64,000 bases of DNA, from assembly GCA_023664345.1 (NCBI GenBank), contig JAMPFQ010000005.1, positions 1 through 64,000 on the forward strand, written 5' to 3'. Under the pieces are notes generated by a model. The model was not told the DNA's origin. It did not search any database and worked only from the letters and a program-made list of their open reading frames with translations. Both the position numbers and the translations under genes were made by a program. This document shows positions 61,735 through 64,000 of the stretch, piece by piece. Source of the DNA: Lachnospiraceae bacterium (lineage in GTDB: Bacteria > Bacillota > Clostridia > Lachnospirales > Lachnospiraceae). The first letter of the stretch is position 1, and every line of letters begins with the position of its first letter.

Positions 61735-62451
61735 ATGGGGAATTATGATGTAAAGCAGGAGGTAACGGACAAGTACTCCCTGCGCGGGCGCGTGTTCCAC
61801 AAGCTGAGGGATGATATCTTAAGCGGGAAATATGAGGAACACGAGGAATTGAAAGAAGTGGCCATCAGCGAGGAACTGGGCGTCAGCCGGACTCCGGTGA
61901 GGGAAGCGCTCCGGCAGCTGGAACTGGAGGGACTGATCCAGATCATCCCCAACAAGGGCGCTTATGTGACCGGGATCACGGAAAAAGATGTGAAAGACAT
62001 TTATATGATCCGTTCCCTGCTGGAGGGGCTCTGCGCCAGGTGGGCTACGGAGCATATCACCCCGGAACAGATGGACGAGATGGAGGAAAACGTGTACCTG
62101 GCGGAGTTCCACGCGAAGAAAGGGCACCTGGAGCAGCTGGCGGAGATGGACAACCGCTTTCATGATATTTTATACGAGGCCTGCGACAGTAAGATGCTGG
62201 AGCACCAGCTGAAGGACTTCCACCAATATGTGCTGCGGGTCAGGAAGAAGACCCTTGCCAACGCCAACAGGGGACCAAAGTCCAACGAGGAGCACAGACG
62301 GATCATGGAGGCGATCAAGGCAAAGGACGCGGACCTGGCGGAAGATCTGGCCCACCAGCATATGATAAACGCCTATGACAACATGGTGAAGAACGGCCTG
62401 CATGAGGCTTATGAAGATATGAAAAAGGAGAATGTAAATGGACAAAATTAA
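61735..62451 (+). CDS. GntR-family regulator, FadR/FCD subfamily
   Basis: 238 aa. N-terminal winged helix: [18 protein letters not shown], then [19 protein letters not shown]. The C-terminal FCD helical domain has metal-site-like residues in [18 protein letters not shown] and [16 protein letters not shown], often used to bind small organic acids. AAAGG precedes the ATG. Its gene lies between the citrate synthase and isocitrate dehydrogenase genes and overlaps the latter by 14 bases, so control of this operon through the palindrome at 60119 is likely. Confidence 0.9.
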   Translation: MGNYDVKQEVTDKYSLRGRVFHKLRDDILSGKYEEHEELKEVAISEELGVSRTPVREALRQLELEGLIQIIPNKGAYVTGITEKDVKDIYMIRSLLEGLCARWATEHITPEQMDEMEENVYLAEFHAKKGHLEQLAEMDNRFHDILYEACDSKMLEHQLKDFHQYVLRVRKKTLANANRGPKSNEEHRRIMEAIKAKDADLAEDLAHQHMINAYDNMVKNGLHEAYEDMKKENVNGQN

Positions 62452-63649
62452 AATGACAACCCCTCTTGTGGAAATGGACGGAGATGAGATGACCAGGATC
62501 CTCTGGCAGATGATCAAGGACGAACTGCTGCTTCCCTACATAGACTTGAAGACGGAGTACTATGACCTGGGACTGGAGCACAGGAACGCCACGGACGATC
62601 AGGTCACGGTAGATTCCGCAAACGCCACCCTGAAATACGGCGTTGCCGTAAAGTGCGCCACCATCACCCCTAACGGCGCCAGGATGAAAGAGTATGACTT
62701 GAAAGAGATGTGGAAGAGCCCCAACGGTACCATCCGCGCCATCCTGGACGGCACGGTTTTTCGCGCCCCCATCCTGGTAAAGGGCATTGTCCCTTATGTA
62801 AAGAACTGGACAAAGCCCATCACCATTGCCCGTCATGCCTATGGAGATGTGTATAAGAATACGGAGATCAAAGTTCCCGGCGCAGGCAAAGCGGAACTGG
62901 TATTCACGGCGGCGGACGGCACGGAGACCAGGGAACTGATCCATGACTTTGACGGAGCGGGCATCCTTCAGGGCATCCACAATACGGAGAAGTCCATCTC
63001 CAGCTTTGCCAGGGCATGTTTTTCCTATGCCGTGGACACGAAGCAGGATCTGTGGTTCTCCACCAAGGACACCATCTCCAAAAAATACGACCATACGTTC
63101 AAGGATATCTTTCAGGACATTTATGACAGGGAGTTCAGAACGAAATTCGAGGAATTGGGCATCGAGTATTTCTACACCCTGATCGATGATGCAGTAGCCC
63201 GTGTGATCCGCTCGGAAGGCGGCTTTATCTGGGCCTGCAAGAATTATGACGGAGATGTCATGTCTGATATGGTGGCAACCGCATACGGAGACCTGTCCAT
63301 GATGACGTCCGTGCTGGTGTCCCCCAGCGGAGTCTATGAGTATGAAGCAGCTCACGGCACGGTACAGCGCCATTATTATAAGCACCTGAAAGGGGAGGAG
63401 ACCTCCACCAATTCCATCGCCACCATTTTCGCATGGACCGGGGCGCTGCGGAAGAGGGGAGAACTGGACGGGAATCAGGCTCTGCAGGATTTTGCGGACA
63501 AACTGGAAAAAGCCTGCGTCAAGACAGTGGAGGACGGCAAAATGACGAAGAGCCTTTCCCTGATCTCCACCTGCGAGAACCCGATGATCCTCAACAGCCT
63601 TGACTTCATCAAGGCGATCCGGGAGACGCTGGACAGCTTATTGCGCTAG
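62438..63649 (+). CDS. icd: Isocitrate dehydrogenase (NADP, homodimeric type)
   Basis: 403 aa, close to the eukaryote-like NADP-IDH subfamily. Features: [32 protein letters not shown], the isocitrate-phosphate loop region [27 protein letters not shown] and the nucleotide-site [18 protein letters not shown]. It makes 2-oxoglutarate and NADPH. AAGGAG is inside the GntR gene end. Its stop overlaps the convergent ABC-F gene by 12 bases. Confidence 0.94.
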   Translation: MDKIKMTTPLVEMDGDEMTRILWQMIKDELLLPYIDLKTEYYDLGLEHRNATDDQVTVDSANATLKYGVAVKCATITPNGARMKEYDLKEMWKSPNGTIRAILDGTVFRAPILVKGIVPYVKNWTKPITIARHAYGDVYKNTEIKVPGAGKAELVFTAADGTETRELIHDFDGAGILQGIHNTEKSISSFARACFSYAVDTKQDLWFSTKDTISKKYDHTFKDIFQDIYDREFRTKFEELGIEYFYTLIDDAVARVIRSEGGFIWACKNYDGDVMSDMVATAYGDLSMMTSVLVSPSGVYEYEAAHGTVQRHYYKHLKGEETSTNSIATIFAWTGALRKRGELDGNQALQDFADKLEKACVKTVEDGKMTKSLSLISTCENPMILNSLDFIKAIRETLDSLLR

Positions 63650-64000
63650 AACTTCCCACTCCTCATACAGCCGTTCCAGTTCCACATGATTCTGCTCCAG
63701 TTCCGCCGCCAGTTCCTGCAGCCTTACGGACTGTGTGGCCACCACGGGATCGGACATTTCTTTCTCCAGTTCCGTATTGTGTGCTTCCAGGGTGGAAATC
63801 CTTTCCTCGCATTTCCGCAGGTCATTTTCTTTCTTGCGGATTCGCGCCTGTTCCTCTTTCTGGGCTTTCCAGTCCTGCTTTACCCCCGATCCCGCCTGCG
63901 CGGGAGAGGGGACTTGGGACGGATCTTTGAAAGAAGCGGCCTCCAGGGAAGCCATGACCGTGTCATGTTTCTCCAGATAGTAGTCATAATTTCCGATATA
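63638..64000 (-). CDS. ABC-F family ATPase, C-terminal part
   Basis: 120 codons of a reverse gene whose 5' end is beyond the window. It begins in-frame with [13 protein letters not shown], the conserved stretch after the second ATPase domain of ABC-F proteins. A linker and a C-terminal coiled coil follow ([20 protein letters not shown] ... [20 protein letters not shown]). ABC-F proteins act on the ribosome in translation or antibiotic protection. Ends inside the 3' end of icd. Confidence 0.82.
   Translation of the reverse strand, partial: YIGNYDYYLEKHDTVMASLEAASFKDPSQVPSPAQAGSGVKQDWKAQKEEQARIRKKENDLRKCEERISTLEAHNTELEKEMSDPVVATQSVRLQELAAELEQNHVELERLYEEWEVLAQ

Overview
The window is a stretch of chromosome from an anaerobic, low-redox Firmicute, most likely a member of the Lachnospiraceae or a close clostridial relative. 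The support is a complete Rnf complex, two T-box leaders ahead of aminoacyl-tRNA synthetase genes, a cmk-ispH-rpsA cluster, an iron-only-hydrogenase-like chemoreceptor, ATP-type PEP carboxykinase, a probable Re-type citrate synthase, SrtB with BspA-type leucine-rich surface proteins, and spore-type cell-wall hydrolases. The family name is inferred from gene content and protein style; no database search was possible. No phage, transposase, CRISPR array or rRNA was seen.

Layout. 1-3192: end of an oxaloacetate decarboxylase/pyruvate carboxylase carboxyltransferase, a small unknown gene, then TetR and RpiR regulators. 3387-8256: flavoprotein, cmk, ispH, rpsA and cheR, all forward. 8485-9588: a reverse RNase H-like exonuclease. 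9910-15206: rnfCDGEAB. 15373-19709: GH25 lysozyme, an odd AP2/HNH-like protein on the reverse strand, SleB-type hydrolase and threonine synthase. 19910-22264: small accessory genes, including a broken PIN-domain gene. 22261-28433: deoC, Xaa-Pro aminopeptidase, hydrogenase-MCP fusion and pckA. 28529-33066: lipoprotein, a probable 6S RNA, SpoIID-like protein, YihY/BrkB protein and a heptad-repeat coiled coil. 33106-41300: T-box, pheS, pheT, two small membrane proteins, M18 aminopeptidase, queA, PilZ and VanZ. 41408-42755: tyrA and tRNA-Val (reverse). 42949-49313: EF-G-like GTPase, lipoprotein, T-box-leuS and Uma2. 49331-50604: three small unusual reverse genes. 50853-60098: sortase B, two large BspA-like proteins and an intracellular-type subtilase. 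60112-63649: operator/promoter, citrate synthase, GntR regulator and isocitrate dehydrogenase. The far end is the 3' part of an ABC-F gene.

How it fits together. Carboxyltransferase, pckA, citrate synthase and isocitrate dehydrogenase form the C3/C4 node and the oxidative branch toward 2-oxoglutarate. Rnf couples ferredoxin and NAD to an ion gradient. The hydrogenase-like receptor and cheR suggest that redox or H2 state is wired into chemotaxis. The SrtB/BspA block builds a surface layer of leucine-rich proteins.

The least explained material is non-coding. At least three families of intergenic structured repeats occur. In two of them copies differ by paired, compensating base changes in the stems, which is the sign of selection or origin at the RNA/hairpin level. 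One of these families repeatedly abuts the ribosome binding site of the next gene, including three genes of the Rnf region, pheS, pheT and the M18 peptidase. A 141-base four-way-junction element sits between tRNA-Val and tyrA.
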